Shown: positions 55,800 through 64,000 of the stretch, one piece after another
Layout of the letters: each line of letters begins with the position of its first letter
How positions within the stretch are numbered: the stretch's first letter is position 1
NCBI RefSeq assembly: GCF_004785665.1
Contig: NZ_SRPJ01000001.1
Span: 930,001-994,000 of the forward strand
Source of the DNA: Staphylococcus pragensis
Lineage (GTDB): Bacteria; Bacillota; Bacilli; Staphylococcales; Staphylococcaceae
Reading direction: 5' to 3'
DNA length: 64,000 nucleotides
Translations under genes and position numbers: made by a program
Notes under the pieces: model-generated
What the model was told of the DNA's origin: nothing
The model's input: the letters and a program-made list of their open reading frames with translations, nothing else
Database searches by the model: none

Positions 55800-55821
55800 A
55801 TACTAACAATAATGTTAGTAT
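55800..55821 (-). promoter_or_regulatory. Inverted repeat next to the hemA ribosome site
   Basis: ATACTAAC, six bases, GTTAGTAT is a perfect eight-base inverted repeat in the hemA 5' untranslated region, ending five bases before GGAGGG. It could fold in RNA or bind a protein as DNA. Confidence 0.55.
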
Positions 55822-55859
55822 AACATATATACCTTTGATTTTAAGTCGATTGCTCAAAT

Positions 55860-55888
55860 AAATTAGAAAGATTCTAATCTAACGTCAA
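55860..55888 (-). promoter_or_regulatory. Promoter of the hem operon with PerR-like box
   Basis: Minus-strand TTGACG (55883-55888), 17 bases and TAATTT (55860-55865). Overlapping the -10 and spacer, TTAGAATCTTTCTAA (55863-55877) has the 7-1-7 form of the PerR box TTATAATNATTATAA with three mismatches in 14. B. subtilis hemAXCDBL is PerR-regulated. Confidence 0.5.
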
Positions 55889-55952
55889 TTTTTTGTCATT
55901 AATTGTCATACTTTCATCACACTAGAATATTTTACTTTAGTAGTGATTATAA

Positions 55953-56543
55953 TTAATATAAATAAGAAGAAATTAAATCCCAAATTTGTTGTTGTTTTGT
56001 ATTTTGGATTGATGAATAACTAATAATGGTATCTTCAGGATCTAAATCTAATTTTTCTTTTATATTTTTAATATGCTTTTGTACTTTACCTTTTGCAATT
56101 TTATCTTCTTTCGTACAAATTACTAATGTAGGAATATCAAAATGCTTTAAATAATCATACATTAATACGTCATCTTCTGTAGGATTATGGCGTAAGTCTA
56201 CAAGTTGTATAACTAATTTTAAACTTTCTCTTTTAGTTAAATATTCTTCAATCATCTTTCCAAACTTTTCACGCTGTGACTTACTTACTTTTGCATAACC
56301 GTAACCAGGAACATCTACGAAGATTAATTGATCATCAATATTAAAAAAGTTTAAAGTCTGAGTCTTACCTGGCTGTTGTGATGTACGAGCCATATTTTTT
56401 CTACCAATCATACTATTAATAAATGAAGATTTACCTACATTTGAACGACCACTTAATGCTACTTCAGCTAGACCAGTTTCTGGATATTGTGCCTCTTGAA
56501 CTGCACTGATAATTAAATCTATATTATTAGGATTAATATTCAT
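55953..56543 (-). CDS. engB: Ribosome biogenesis GTPase EngB (YsxC)
   Basis: Essential small GTPase for 50S assembly. The 196 residues have G1 [13 protein letters not shown]3 [15 protein letters not shown]4 CTKEDK, and YSSIQNTK for G5. AGAGGA precedes the ATG. It follows clpX, from which a terminator divides it, and precedes hemA. Confidence 0.96.
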   Translation of the reverse strand: MNINPNNIDLIISAVQEAQYPETGLAEVALSGRSNVGKSSFINSMIGRKNMARTSQQPGKTQTLNFFNIDDQLIFVDVPGYGYAKVSKSQREKFGKMIEEYLTKRESLKLVIQLVDLRHNPTEDDVLMYDYLKHFDIPTLVICTKEDKIAKGKVQKHIKNIKEKLDLDPEDTIISYSSIQNTKQQQIWDLISSYLY

Positions 56544-56650
56544 ATGATATCCTCTCTCTTTAAAGTTTATTATAACTGTTTTATTATAATATATTTTAAC
56601 GTAAACCTAAAAGAATATGTAACTACTCAACAATTCTCTTTTAATGTAAA

Positions 56651-56689
56651 AAAGAAAAACCCAAATCTTAAAGAGCGATTTGGGTTTGA
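56651..56689 (-). terminator. Terminator of clpX
   Basis: AAACCCAAATC (56659-56669) and GATTTGGGTTT (56679-56689), followed by TTTTCTTTTTT on the minus strand. Confidence 0.88.
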
Positions 56690-56705
56690 AATATAATTAA
56701 TTATG

Positions 56706-57968
56706 TTAAGCAGATGTTTTACTATCGTTTAATAAATTACCCTCTGAATCATATAATTCAGGTTCGATTTCATCTTGAATAGTTTCAGCAGTAATCACTA
56801 CTTTAGCTACATCATCTGATGAAGGCACATCATACATAATGTCGATTAATGCTTCTTCAATAATTGAACGTAAACCACGTGCACCAGTTTTGCGTTCAAT
56901 TGCTTTTTCACTCACAGCTGCTAAAGCTTCTTCAGTGAATTCTAACTCCACATTATCTAATTCAAGCATTTTAGTATATTGCTTAACTAATGCATTTTTC
57001 GGTTGAGTTAAAATATTTTTTAATGCTTCTACATCAAGAGTTTCTAAATTAGCAACAATTGGAACACGACCAATAAATTCAGGGATTAAACCATAAGATT
57101 GTAAATCCTCTGGACGGATTTGTTCAAGTAAAGCTTCTTCATCATATTTATCAGCTTCATTACTAGCAAATCCAATAATTTTTTCACCTAAGCGACGTTT
57201 AATTACTTCATCAATACCATCAAATGCGCCACCTAAGATAAATAAGATATTTGTTGTATCAATTTGGATAAGTTCTTGGTTAGGGTGTTTACGTCCACCT
57301 TGAGGAGGCACACTAGCAGTTGTACCTTCTAAAATTTTAAGTAAAGCTTGTTGTACACCTTCACCTGAAACATCACGTGTAATTGATGTGTTTTCAGATT
57401 TGCGTGCAATTTTATCAATTTCATCGACATAGATAATACCTTTTTCAGCTTTATCAATATCGAAATCAGCAGCTTGGATTAAACGTAATAAGATATTTTC
57501 AACATCGTCACCTACGTAACCAGCCTCTGTAAGACTTGTAGCATCTGCAATTGCGAATGGTACATTAAGTGTTTTAGCAAGTGTTTGCGCTAATAATGTT
57601 TTACCACTACCTGTAGGGCCGATTAAAGCGATATTACTTTTTTGTAATTCAACATCATCTTCATTTGGTCCTAATTGTTGAATACGTTTGTAATGATTAT
57701 ATACTGCAACAGCTAAAGACTTTTTGGCTTTTTCTTGACCAATAACATATTCGTTAAGGTGATCCATAATTTCTTTAGGTGTAGGTAATTCAGTAAACTC
57801 TTCAGAATTAGATTGTGCTAATTCTTCCTCTACTATTTCAGAGCATAATTCAATACATTCATTACAGATATAAACACCACTACCTGCAACTAATTTTTTA
57901 ACTTGATCTTGGTCCTTACCGCAAAAAGAACATTTTAAATTTTCTTCATCTTCATTGAATTTAAACAT
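56706..57968 (-). CDS. clpX: ATP-dependent Clp protease ATP-binding subunit ClpX
   Basis: AAA+ unfoldase feeding ClpP. The 420 residues have the N-terminal zinc finger ([14 protein letters not shown]), Walker [13 protein letters not shown], the pore loop region [11 protein letters not shown], Walker [14 protein letters not shown], the ClpP-docking loop near [18 protein letters not shown], and [15 protein letters not shown]. The gene lies after tig as in most Firmicutes, with its own promoter. Confidence 0.97.
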   Translation of the reverse strand: MFKFNEDEENLKCSFCGKDQDQVKKLVAGSGVYICNECIELCSEIVEEELAQSNSEEFTELPTPKEIMDHLNEYVIGQEKAKKSLAVAVYNHYKRIQQLGPNEDDVELQKSNIALIGPTGSGKTLLAQTLAKTLNVPFAIADATSLTEAGYVGDDVENILLRLIQAADFDIDKAEKGIIYVDEIDKIARKSENTSITRDVSGEGVQQALLKILEGTTASVPPQGGRKHPNQELIQIDTTNILFILGGAFDGIDEVIKRRLGEKIIGFASNEADKYDEEALLEQIRPEDLQSYGLIPEFIGRVPIVANLETLDVEALKNILTQPKNALVKQYTKMLELDNVELEFTEEALAAVSEKAIERKTGARGLRSIIEEALIDIMYDVPSSDDVAKVVITAETIQDEIEPELYDSEGNLLNDSKTSA

Positions 57969-57993
57969 TCATTTACACCTCTATTCTTAAACG

Positions 57994-58022
57994 ACTATAC
58001 TAGATAGCATTCTACAATGCAA
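57994..58022 (-). promoter_or_regulatory. Promoter of clpX
   Basis: Minus-strand TTGCAT (58017-58022), 17 bases and TATAGT (57994-57999), 26 bases before the start codon. Confidence 0.6.
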
Positions 58023-58057
58023 ATTTATAGTAAACAACTATAATGCTTAAAATATAG

Positions 58058-58091
58058 AGTAGCAGATACATTTATTGATGCACCTGCTACT
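58058..58091 (-). terminator. Hairpin after tig
   Basis: AGTAGCAG (58058-58065) and CTGCTACT (58084-58091) form the stem between tig and clpX. The T run behind it is poor, so termination may be partial. Confidence 0.55.
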
Positions 58092-58122
58092 TAAATTTTA
58101 ATATATTAATTTTGAAAATTAA

Positions 58123-59427
58123 TTATTTATCTTCTTTAGTTGTTTCAACGTATTTAGCATTGTCTCTTAATAAGTCGATAACTTTTTGAATACGTACGTC
58201 ATTTTTAATGATGTCTGTATTACCTAAAGTATTTTTGATATCTTCAACTGAAATGTTGAATTGTTGACTCATTTTTTCTAACTCTTTATCGATGTCTTCA
58301 TCAGTAGCTTCGATGTTTTCTTTATCAGCAATTGCAGATAAAGTTAAGTTAGTTTTAATACGTTGCTCAGCATCGTCTTTCATTTGTTCTCTTAATTGAG
58401 ATTCATCTTGACCTGAGATTTGGAAGTAAGTTTGTAAATCTAAACCTTGTTGTTGAATTCTTTGACCAAATTCTTGAACCATACGGTCTAATTCAGTATC
58501 AATCATAGCTTGTGGAATGTCGATTGTTGTATTTTCAGTTGCTTTATTAATAGCTTCTTCTTTTTCAACGTTTTCAGCTTCTGTAGCTTTTTGTTCAGAT
58601 AAACGTTTACGTAAGTTTTCTTTATATTCGTCAACTGAGTTAGCTTCTGAATCTAATTCATTAGCAACTTCGTCGTCTAATTCTGGAACATCTTTATATT
58701 TAATTTCGTTTACTTTAGTTTTGAAAGTAGCTTCTTTACCAGCTAATTCTTCAGCATGATATTCTTCTGGGAAAGTAACAACTACGTCTTTTTCTTCGCC
58801 AGTTTTTAATCCTACTAATTGATCTTCAAATCCAGGAATGAATGCACCTGAACCGATTTCTAAGTCGTAACCATCAGCTTGGCCACCTTCAAATTGTTCA
58901 CCGTCAACATAACCGTCGAAGTCAATGTTAACTGTATCGCCGTTTTCAACAGCGCCGTCTTCTTTAACTACCATATCAGCTAAGTGACTTAAACTGTGAT
59001 CAATGGCTTCTTGTAAGTCTTCATCTGTTAATTCAGAATCTTGTTTTTCAATTTCTAAACCTTTGTAATCACCTAATTGAACTTCAGGTTCAACTGTTAC
59101 AGTAGCTTCGAATTCGAAGTCTTTACCTTTTTCAATTTGAGTAACATTGATTTCTGGTTGTGCTACTGGATTAATTCCAGTTTCATCGATAGCTTCACCA
59201 TAAGCTTCTGGTAAAAGAATATCTACTGCATCTTGATATAATGCTTCAACGCCGAAACGTTGTTCAAAAATTGGACGAGGCACTTTACCTTTACGGAAAC
59301 CAGGCACGTTAATTTGTTTAACTACTTTTTTAAATGCTTGATCTAATGCTTTGTCTACTTTTTCTGCTGGAACTGTAACTTTTAATAATCCTTCGTTACC
59401 TTCCTTTTTTTCCCAAGTTGCTGTCAT
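58123..59427 (-). CDS. tig: Trigger factor
   Basis: Ribosome-bound chaperone and peptidyl-prolyl isomerase. The 434 residues have the ribosome-docking [17 protein letters not shown] loop in the N domain, a FKBP-type PPIase domain (about 160-245, [41 protein letters not shown]), and the helical C domain. The ATG at 59427 has GGAGG upstream. The longer frame from 59442 contains it. Confidence 0.97.
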   Translation of the reverse strand: MTATWEKKEGNEGLLKVTVPAEKVDKALDQAFKKVVKQINVPGFRKGKVPRPIFEQRFGVEALYQDAVDILLPEAYGEAIDETGINPVAQPEINVTQIEKGKDFEFEATVTVEPEVQLGDYKGLEIEKQDSELTDEDLQEAIDHSLSHLADMVVKEDGAVENGDTVNIDFDGYVDGEQFEGGQADGYDLEIGSGAFIPGFEDQLVGLKTGEEKDVVVTFPEEYHAEELAGKEATFKTKVNEIKYKDVPELDDEVANELDSEANSVDEYKENLRKRLSEQKATEAENVEKEEAINKATENTTIDIPQAMIDTELDRMVQEFGQRIQQQGLDLQTYFQISGQDESQLREQMKDDAEQRIKTNLTLSAIADKENIEATDEDIDKELEKMSQQFNISVEDIKNTLGNTDIIKNDVRIQKVIDLLRDNAKYVETTKEDK

Positions 59428-59472
59428 GTATAATACCTCCATGATTACATTTTTTATTTTTTCAACTTCCCT

Positions 59473-59501
59473 ATTATATCATACGTCTAATATGGAAACA
59501 A
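59473..59501 (-). promoter_or_regulatory. Promoter of tig
   Basis: Minus-strand TTGTTT (59496-59501), 17 bases and a perfect TATAAT (59473-59478). Confidence 0.7.
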
Positions 59502-59591
59502 ACATTGTTTTATAGGGCTTTTCTCACTCTTATTTAAGAAAATCAATAACCTTACTTTAACGAATATTGAATATAATATAAACTAATTTGC

Positions 59592-60515
59592 TCAATTTTG
59601 ACCATCTAAAATATAAATAAGTTGTAATACTTCTGAATTAGCTTCATTTGTTTCCAAGCCAATCATTGTTTTAAAATAATCTTCATATGTTTTTACCCAA
59701 TCTAATTCACTATATAACTCAAATATATTTAATGGATAAAGCAATATGGAATGATTATTCATAATATGATGTGCTTCGTTAGATATATTAAGCGCGCCTT
59801 CACTAAGTAGTTCAGTCACTTTAGGTATCACATTATTCTTCATTTCAGTATGTTCAAGACCTTTCAATTTTGAAGGTTTGATACTTATTGAGAATCCATA
59901 TTTATTTATCGAAATTGATTCTTCATATTCTGCGAATCGCAAATACTCTAGCATTATACTTTTCAAATTATTAGCTTTTACCTCATTTGTAAGTAAAAAT
60001 GCTACCGTTTCTTTAAATTCGTAGTGCCCGTTATCAATTAATTTCATTATCAATTTAATTTGTTCATTTAAATTTAAAGTATTGAATTGGGATAATAACT
60101 GACTAGTTAAATGTTTATCTTCATTTAATTGAGACTGTGCATATTCTTTTATAGGAAATAAAGCCATTCTTGTTTTATGATCTTTTACTTCATCAATTAT
60201 TTGAGTGATGACTTCAATAGCTTCATAGTACTGACCTAGACCATTTAAAGCTTTGATATAATAAATCATTAGTTCATCATAATAAGGTAAACCTTTTTTC
60301 AAAAGAACGATGGCTTCTTCGCGCAATTCTAAAAATGACTTAAGCTGATACAACATATCACATTTAATTAAAGCTAGTTTGTCATCTAATTCGTATTGTG
60401 CTTCGTAATCTTCAAACAACTTATATAACTTATCATAATTTTGTCGATTATCCATTTCGATAATATCGTTATAAAGTTTATTTTGCGCTTTAGGAAAAGG
60501 GATGATATCTGACAC
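59592..60515 (-). CDS. Uncharacterised TPR-like helical protein, 307 residues
   Basis: Soluble, rich in helix, with repeat-like segments in the first half (YDKLYKLFEDYEAQYELDDKLALIKCDMLYQL, YDELMIYYIKALNGLGQYYEAIEVITQII) that resemble degenerate TPRs, and a different C-terminal half with an IMNNHSILLYPLNIFELYSELDWV segment. GTG start at 60515 with a GGGGG site eight bases upstream. It follows the NUDIX gene by 16 bases, so the two form one unit. Function is unknown. Confidence 0.78.
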   Translation of the reverse strand: MSDIIPFPKAQNKLYNDIIEMDNRQNYDKLYKLFEDYEAQYELDDKLALIKCDMLYQLKSFLELREEAIVLLKKGLPYYDELMIYYIKALNGLGQYYEAIEVITQIIDEVKDHKTRMALFPIKEYAQSQLNEDKHLTSQLLSQFNTLNLNEQIKLIMKLIDNGHYEFKETVAFLLTNEVKANNLKSIMLEYLRFAEYEESISINKYGFSISIKPSKLKGLEHTEMKNNVIPKVTELLSEGALNISNEAHHIMNNHSILLYPLNIFELYSELDWVKTYEDYFKTMIGLETNEANSEVLQLIYILDGQN

Positions 60516-60531
60516 TATTTTGCCCCCTTTT

Positions 60532-61140
60532 TTATAAATCTTTTAAAATTAATGCACTCCATGTTTCGAAGTTATCATAGTCTTCAATTTTTTCTTGTTC
60601 AACCCACTCAATTTTTAAAGTATCAGTTTCTTTAACTTCAATATCTTGGGAATTGACTTTAATTTTAAACACAACTCCGATGTGAACTTTGCCAACCTCA
60701 TTAGTATCATCATTAATAAAACCGATATAATCCATATTTTGTGAATTTTGTTCTGATAAACCAACCTCTTCATCTAGTTCACGTTGCGCATTAACACGCA
60801 AGATTTCATTAATAGATTGTGCGCCTACTACATCATTCATATGGCCACCTACACCTATTGAAGATTGTCCATGTAAACGTTTTTCTCCTCCACCACTTAA
60901 ACGTTTATAAACTAGTAATTCATTATTTTCATTTTCAAGTAAGCAATACGAAATTAATTGTTTATATGAAGGATCTTCTTCCATATCTCCACGACGTTTT
61001 ACTTCGTAGTGTGGTAAAGCATTAAAAATACTATCTCCTTGAGGATCATTTTTAGACAAAAATCCATTAAATGTATTTTTTTCATCTTCAAAAATTGTTT
61101 TTCTAGGAACTACTATAATTTGTTCATCGTATTTAGACAT
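60532..61140 (-). CDS. NUDIX-type hydrolase
   Basis: A 202-residue protein with a perfect NUDIX box, G-x5-E-x7-RELDEEVGL (in the VVGAQSINEILRVNAQ region), which binds metal for cleavage of a nucleoside diphosphate-X bond. The N-terminal part (RRGDMEEDPSYKQLISYCLL) gives the substrate end. The ATG at 61140 has AAGGAG upstream. The frame is open to 61308, but that part runs through a terminator. Substrate unknown. Confidence 0.88.
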   Translation of the reverse strand: MSKYDEQIIVVPRKTIFEDEKNTFNGFLSKNDPQGDSIFNALPHYEVKRRGDMEEDPSYKQLISYCLLENENNELLVYKRLSGGGEKRLHGQSSIGVGGHMNDVVGAQSINEILRVNAQRELDEEVGLSEQNSQNMDYIGFINDDTNEVGKVHIGVVFKIKVNSQDIEVKETDTLKIEWVEQEKIEDYDNFETWSALILKDL

Positions 61141-61292
61141 ACTATTCTCCTTATTTAATGTATTCTTTTTATGTATTTTATCAAACTCCTCTATCGAACA
61201 ACAATTAAAGCAATTTCTATTTCTTAGTTCGTAGCGCTTTAATTTATTAAGAACTGGTTTGTTTGATATAACTAGTCGATTAAATATGTTAT

Positions 61293-61330
61293 AAAAAAAT
61301 GTCGACAAAGTATAAACACCTTTGTCGACA
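61293..61330 (-). terminator. Terminator of infC-rpmI-rplT
   Basis: TGTCGACAAAG (61300-61310) and its complement (61320-61330) form an 11-base stem, with TTTTTTT after it on the minus strand. Confidence 0.9.
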
Positions 61331-61365
61331 ATATGTGAAGACTTAATAAAATCTTCTATCTTATA

Positions 61366-61722
61366 TTATTTTAAAGCTTCTTTAGCTTTTGATACTAATT
61401 CAGCGAATGCTTTATCGTCTGAAATAGCTACTTCAGAAAGCATTTTACGGTTGATGTTGATGTCAGCTTTTTTCAATCCGTTCATTAATCTTGAATAGCT
61501 GATATCGTGTTTACGTGCAGCTGCATTGATACGTGTAATCCATAATTTACGGAAGTCACGTTTACGTTGACGACGGTCACGGAATGCATATTGACCTGAT
61601 TTCATAACTTGTTGTTTTGCTACTTTATATAATGTGTGTTTTGAACCGAAGTAACCTTTAGCTAATTTAATAGTTTTTTTACGACGGGCTCTTGTTACTG
61701 TTCCACCTTTAACTCGTGGCAT
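61366..61722 (-). CDS. rplT: Ribosomal protein bL20
   Basis: A 118-residue rRNA-binding assembly protein, [26 protein letters not shown] through [21 protein letters not shown]. It represses its own operon through the leader in Firmicutes. AGGAGG precedes the ATG. Last gene of infC-rpmI-rplT. Confidence 0.97.
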   Translation of the reverse strand: MPRVKGGTVTRARRKKTIKLAKGYFGSKHTLYKVAKQQVMKSGQYAFRDRRQRKRDFRKLWITRINAAARKHDISYSRLMNGLKKADININRKMLSEVAISDDKAFAELVSKAKEALK

Positions 61723-61778
61723 ATTAAATTCCTCCTTAGATATAACTGTTTATTATCGTTCTTATTTAACGTCTACAA

Positions 61779-61979
61779 TTATTTTTTGTAAGCTAATAAT
61801 TGTTTTACGCGTTTCATATCGCTTTTAGAAACTAATTTAGCTTTACGTAATTTACGTTTTTGTTTAGTATTTTTGTTTGCAAATAAGTGAGATGTGAAAG
61901 CTCTTGAACGTTTTAATTGACCTGAACCAGTTCTTTTAACACGTTTAGCTGCTCCACGGTGAGTTTTCATTTTTGGCAT
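61779..61979 (-). CDS. rpmI: Ribosomal protein bL35
   Basis: A 66-residue basic 50S protein, [20 protein letters not shown] with the usual [16 protein letters not shown] segment. AGGAGG lies upstream. It sits between infC and rplT. Confidence 0.97.
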
Positions 61980-62006
61980 GATTCATTTCCTCCTACTAAT
62001 TATGAA

Positions 62007-62525
62007 TTATTTTTCGTTTACAGGCGCTAACATGATAAACATTTGACGCCCTTCCATTTTAGGTTTTTGTTCAACAGTTGCAATATCTTTACATTCGTCA
62101 GCAAATTTTTCTAATACACGTTGACCAATTTCTTTATGCGTAATCGCACGACCTCTGAAACGAATTGAAACTTTACATTTATCGCCTTTAGATAAGAATT
62201 TGCGTCCGTTTTTCAATTTAGTTTGGAAATCGTGTTCCTCAATTGTTGGACTTAAGCGAATTTCTTTAACGTTGATAACTTTTTGTTTCTTTTTCATTTC
62301 TTTTTCTTTTTTCTGTTGTTCGAATTTGTATTTACCGTAATCCATGATTCTCGCAACAGGTGGCTTAGCATTTGGAGCTACTACCACTAAGTCTAATTCT
62401 ACACGTTCAGCCATTTCTAAAGCTTCACGTTTAGATTTAACACCGATTTGGTCTCCGTTTTGGCCAATGACACGTAATTCTTTTGCACGAATTTTTTCGT
62501 TAACTTGCGTTTGATCTTTTGCTAT
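62007..62525 (-). CDS. infC: Translation initiation factor IF-3, apparent ATA start
   Basis: Checks start codons and keeps the 30S subunit free. It has an N-domain ([21 protein letters not shown]), a lysine-rich linker, and a C-domain ([24 protein letters not shown]). I put the start at ATA 62525, eight bases after GGGAGG, giving 172 residues. A GTG three codons earlier (62534) overlaps that Shine-Dalgarno and is the annotated start I remember for staphylococci, giving 175. A frame open to 62606 crosses the attenuator. Rare starts are usual for infC, since IF-3 represses them. Confidence 0.92.
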   Translation of the reverse strand: MAKDQTQVNEKIRAKELRVIGQNGDQIGVKSKREALEMAERVELDLVVVAPNAKPPVARIMDYGKYKFEQQKKEKEMKKKQKVINVKEIRLSPTIEEHDFQTKLKNGRKFLSKGDKCKVSIRFRGRAITHKEIGQRVLEKFADECKDIATVEQKPKMEGRQMFIMLAPVNEK

Positions 62526-62534
62526 GGTTGACAC

Positions 62535-62698
62535 CTCCCAAAATTTTACGAAATGTTCCAAGTAAAAAGAGCGGACGTATAACGCCCGCTCTTCACTCAT
62601 ACACAATAAATGTGTGACATGATTAACCTGCCAACTGCCTAAAGCGTCGCTACAGGTGAGAAACGGGTGTTTCTACTTGGTTCGTTTCGTATTCAACG
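62535..62698 (-). promoter_or_regulatory. L20-type leader of infC-rpmI-rplT
   Basis: The leader holds several paired parts (GTTTC/GAAAC, and ACACATTTATTGTGT) and ends in a strong hairpin, AAGAGCGG(G/A)CG with complement (62567-62593), followed by TTTTT. This matches the Firmicute L20 leader, where bL20 binding promotes the terminator. Family assignment is from position and shape. Confidence 0.8.
62562..62593 (-). terminator. Attenuator hairpin of the L20 leader
   Basis: An 11-base GC-rich stem (62567-62593) with a T run at 62562-62566, placed 40 bases before the infC start. Confidence 0.82.
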
Positions 62699-62704
62699 TT
62701 AATA

Positions 62705-62733
62705 ATCATATCAGCATTTATCATGTAAGTCAA
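62705..62733 (-). promoter_or_regulatory. Promoter of infC-rpmI-rplT
   Basis: Minus-strand TTGACT (62728-62733), 17 bases and TATGAT (62705-62710), between the lysP stop codon and the leader. Confidence 0.75.
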
Positions 62734-62747
62734 CAATTATTTTTTAT

Positions 62748-64000
62748 CTAATGATGTTTAATATCATCCATTTTAACATCTTGACGTAAATCCACTTTAT
62801 CAAGCGGTATTAATTTTGTTTTATATCTAATTTTATGGTAGATATAAAATGCTAAAAATACTGGAATACCCATGTAAGTAATAACAAAGCGATTTAAATC
62901 AAAATGCCCTGTTTTAATAAAATCTACGTCTTGTCCAATAATAACAATCACACATAAAATCCCTGCAAATATAGGACCAAATGGGAACCATTTAGCTTTA
63001 TATTTTAATTCACTCTTATTATGGTGTTGTCTATCAAAGGCTCTTCTGAATCTATAATGACTAATGGCAATACCAACCCATGCAATAAATCCAGTCATAC
63101 CACTTGCTGCAACAATGTATTCATATGCGCCACCGCTAAGCTTTTGAACTAAGAAAATAACAATAACTAACACGCCTGTAGCAACTAATGCTAAATATGG
63201 CACACCGTGTTTATTCGTTTTACCAAAAGTATCAAATGCTAATTTATCTTTACTCATTGAATATAACATACGTGTTGAAGCGTACATACCTGAGTTACCA
63301 GCAGATAAAACTGAAGTTAAAATAACTGCGTTCATGAATGAAGCAGCAAAAGCTAAACCAGCATTTTTAAATACAAGTGTGAATGGAGAAGTTGCGATAC
63401 TGTCATCTCCACCCATTAAAGCATTACTATCATAAGGAATTAACATACCAATTACAAAAATGGCTAAGATGTAAAATAATAAAATTCTCCAGAATACTTG
63501 TTTAATTGCTTTAGGAACAGCACGTTCTGGATTCTCAGATTCACCAGCAGTAATACCGATTAATTCAGTACCTTGGAAAGAGAAACCTGCTACAAGGAAT
63601 ACACCTAAAATAGATAATAAGCTACCGCCAAGGTTGCCTCCTAAGATAGGACCCTCGCCTTTCGTGAATGTTTCAAATCCTACAAACTCGCCACCCATAA
63701 TACCTAAAATTGTTAGTAAGCCTATAATGATAAATATGATAACTGTTACTACTTTAATTAATGCAAACCAATACTCACTTTCACCATACACTCTTACTGA
63801 TAAAGAGTTAAGGGCAAAAATAATTACTAAAAAGATACAACTCCATAACCATGCAGGAATACCAGCCATAGGAGTCCAATATTGAATAACTTGAGCAGCT
63901 ATAGTGACATCTGCTGCTACTGTAATTACCCAGTTAAACCAATAATTCCATCCTAAAGCAAATCCTAATGATGGATCCACAAATCGAGTAGCATATGTAC
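62748..64000 (-). CDS. lysP: Lysine-specific permease, 5' end beyond window
   Basis: An APC-family amino acid transporter, here the last 417 residues of a protein of about 490. The frame is open through the right edge (TYATRFVDPSLGFALGWNYWFNW), so an internal ATG at 63980 is not its start. About ten membrane segments remain, with the FSFQGTELIGITAGESENPE motif typical of lysine permeases. The place next to infC matches staphylococcal lysP as I recall. A broader basic amino acid range cannot be excluded. Confidence 0.9.
   Translation of the reverse strand, partial: TYATRFVDPSLGFALGWNYWFNWVITVAADVTIAAQVIQYWTPMAGIPAWLWSCIFLVIIFALNSLSVRVYGESEYWFALIKVVTVIIFIIIGLLTILGIMGGEFVGFETFTKGEGPILGGNLGGSLLSILGVFLVAGFSFQGTELIGITAGESENPERAVPKAIKQVFWRILLFYILAIFVIGMLIPYDSNALMGGDDSIATSPFTLVFKNAGLAFAASFMNAVILTSVLSAGNSGMYASTRMLYSMSKDKLAFDTFGKTNKHGVPYLALVATGVLVIVIFLVQKLSGGAYEYIVAASGMTGFIAWVGIAISHYRFRRAFDRQHHNKSELKYKAKWFPFGPIFAGILCVIVIIGQDVDFIKTGHFDLNRFVITYMGIPVFLAFYIYHKIRYKTKLIPLDKVDLRQDVKMDDIKHH

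Noticed and set aside
61141..61308. 56-residue N-terminal extension of the NUDIX protein
   Set aside because: It begins inside the terminator of the rplT operon, while AAGGAG precedes the internal ATG at 61140.
62526..62606. N-terminal extension of infC starting with [10 protein letters not shown]
   Set aside because: The extension is the L20 attenuator hairpin and lacks a ribosome site. IF-3 relatives begin near IAKDQT.

Overview
The window is a low-GC Firmicute chromosome segment that I assign to Staphylococcus, most likely a coagulase-negative species. The grounds are near-identity of many proteins to staphylococcal sequences as I remember them (Rel, ValS, HemL, RuvB, L27 with its cleavable leader), the Staphylococcus/Bacillus gene order, and staphylococcal-type intergenic repeats. 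I cannot fix the species from sequence alone. Almost every gene lies on the minus strand. The exceptions are a flavin-dependent oxidoreductase, rarA, a 59-residue membrane protein and tag.

Reading from left to right, bases 1-8200 hold the 3' part of alaS with its T-box leader, recD2, a TPR protein, and the tRNA 2-thiolation pair mnmA and iscS. Bases 8400-12700 hold a luciferase-like oxidoreductase, a 46-residue protein behind a sigma-B type promoter, cymR, rarA and tcdA. A 6S RNA gene follows, then aspS and hisS (with a His T-box), lytH, dtd, the stringent-response gene rel, apt, recJ, secDF, yajC, tgt, queA, ruvB, ruvA, an ACT-domain protein, obg, the rpmA-prp-rplU ribosomal cluster, and mreD/mreC. 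Several small, poorly known genes lie at 35100-36540.

The one clearly acquired segment is 36757-42229. It is a Tn554-family transposon (tnpA, tnpB, tnpC) carrying an ABC-F ribosome-protection gene of the vga(A) type, inserted in radC at the att554 position. I judge it to be Tn5406 or a close relative. Both junctions, the two radC fragments, the core hexanucleotides, and a structured leader in front of vga(A) can be read directly.

To the right come comC, folC, valS (T-box), tag, an AbrB-family membrane protein, the haem operon hemA-X-C-D-B-L, engB, clpX, tig, a NUDIX/uncharacterised gene pair, the infC-rpmI-rplT operon with an L20-type attenuator leader, and the 3' part of a lysine permease gene that runs off the right edge.

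Functionally, most of the window is translation and its control: aminoacyl-tRNA synthetases under T-box control, tRNA modification, ribosomal proteins, IF3 and stringent response. It also holds DNA repair genes (ruvAB, recJ, recD2, rarA, radC, tag) and haem synthesis. I did not find an undescribed multi-gene system. The best leads are regulatory: a PerR-like box on the hemA promoter, an apparent ATA start for infC, the sigma-B promoter of the small protein, the vga(A) leader with candidate leader peptides, and a composite intergenic repeat family seen at two loci.
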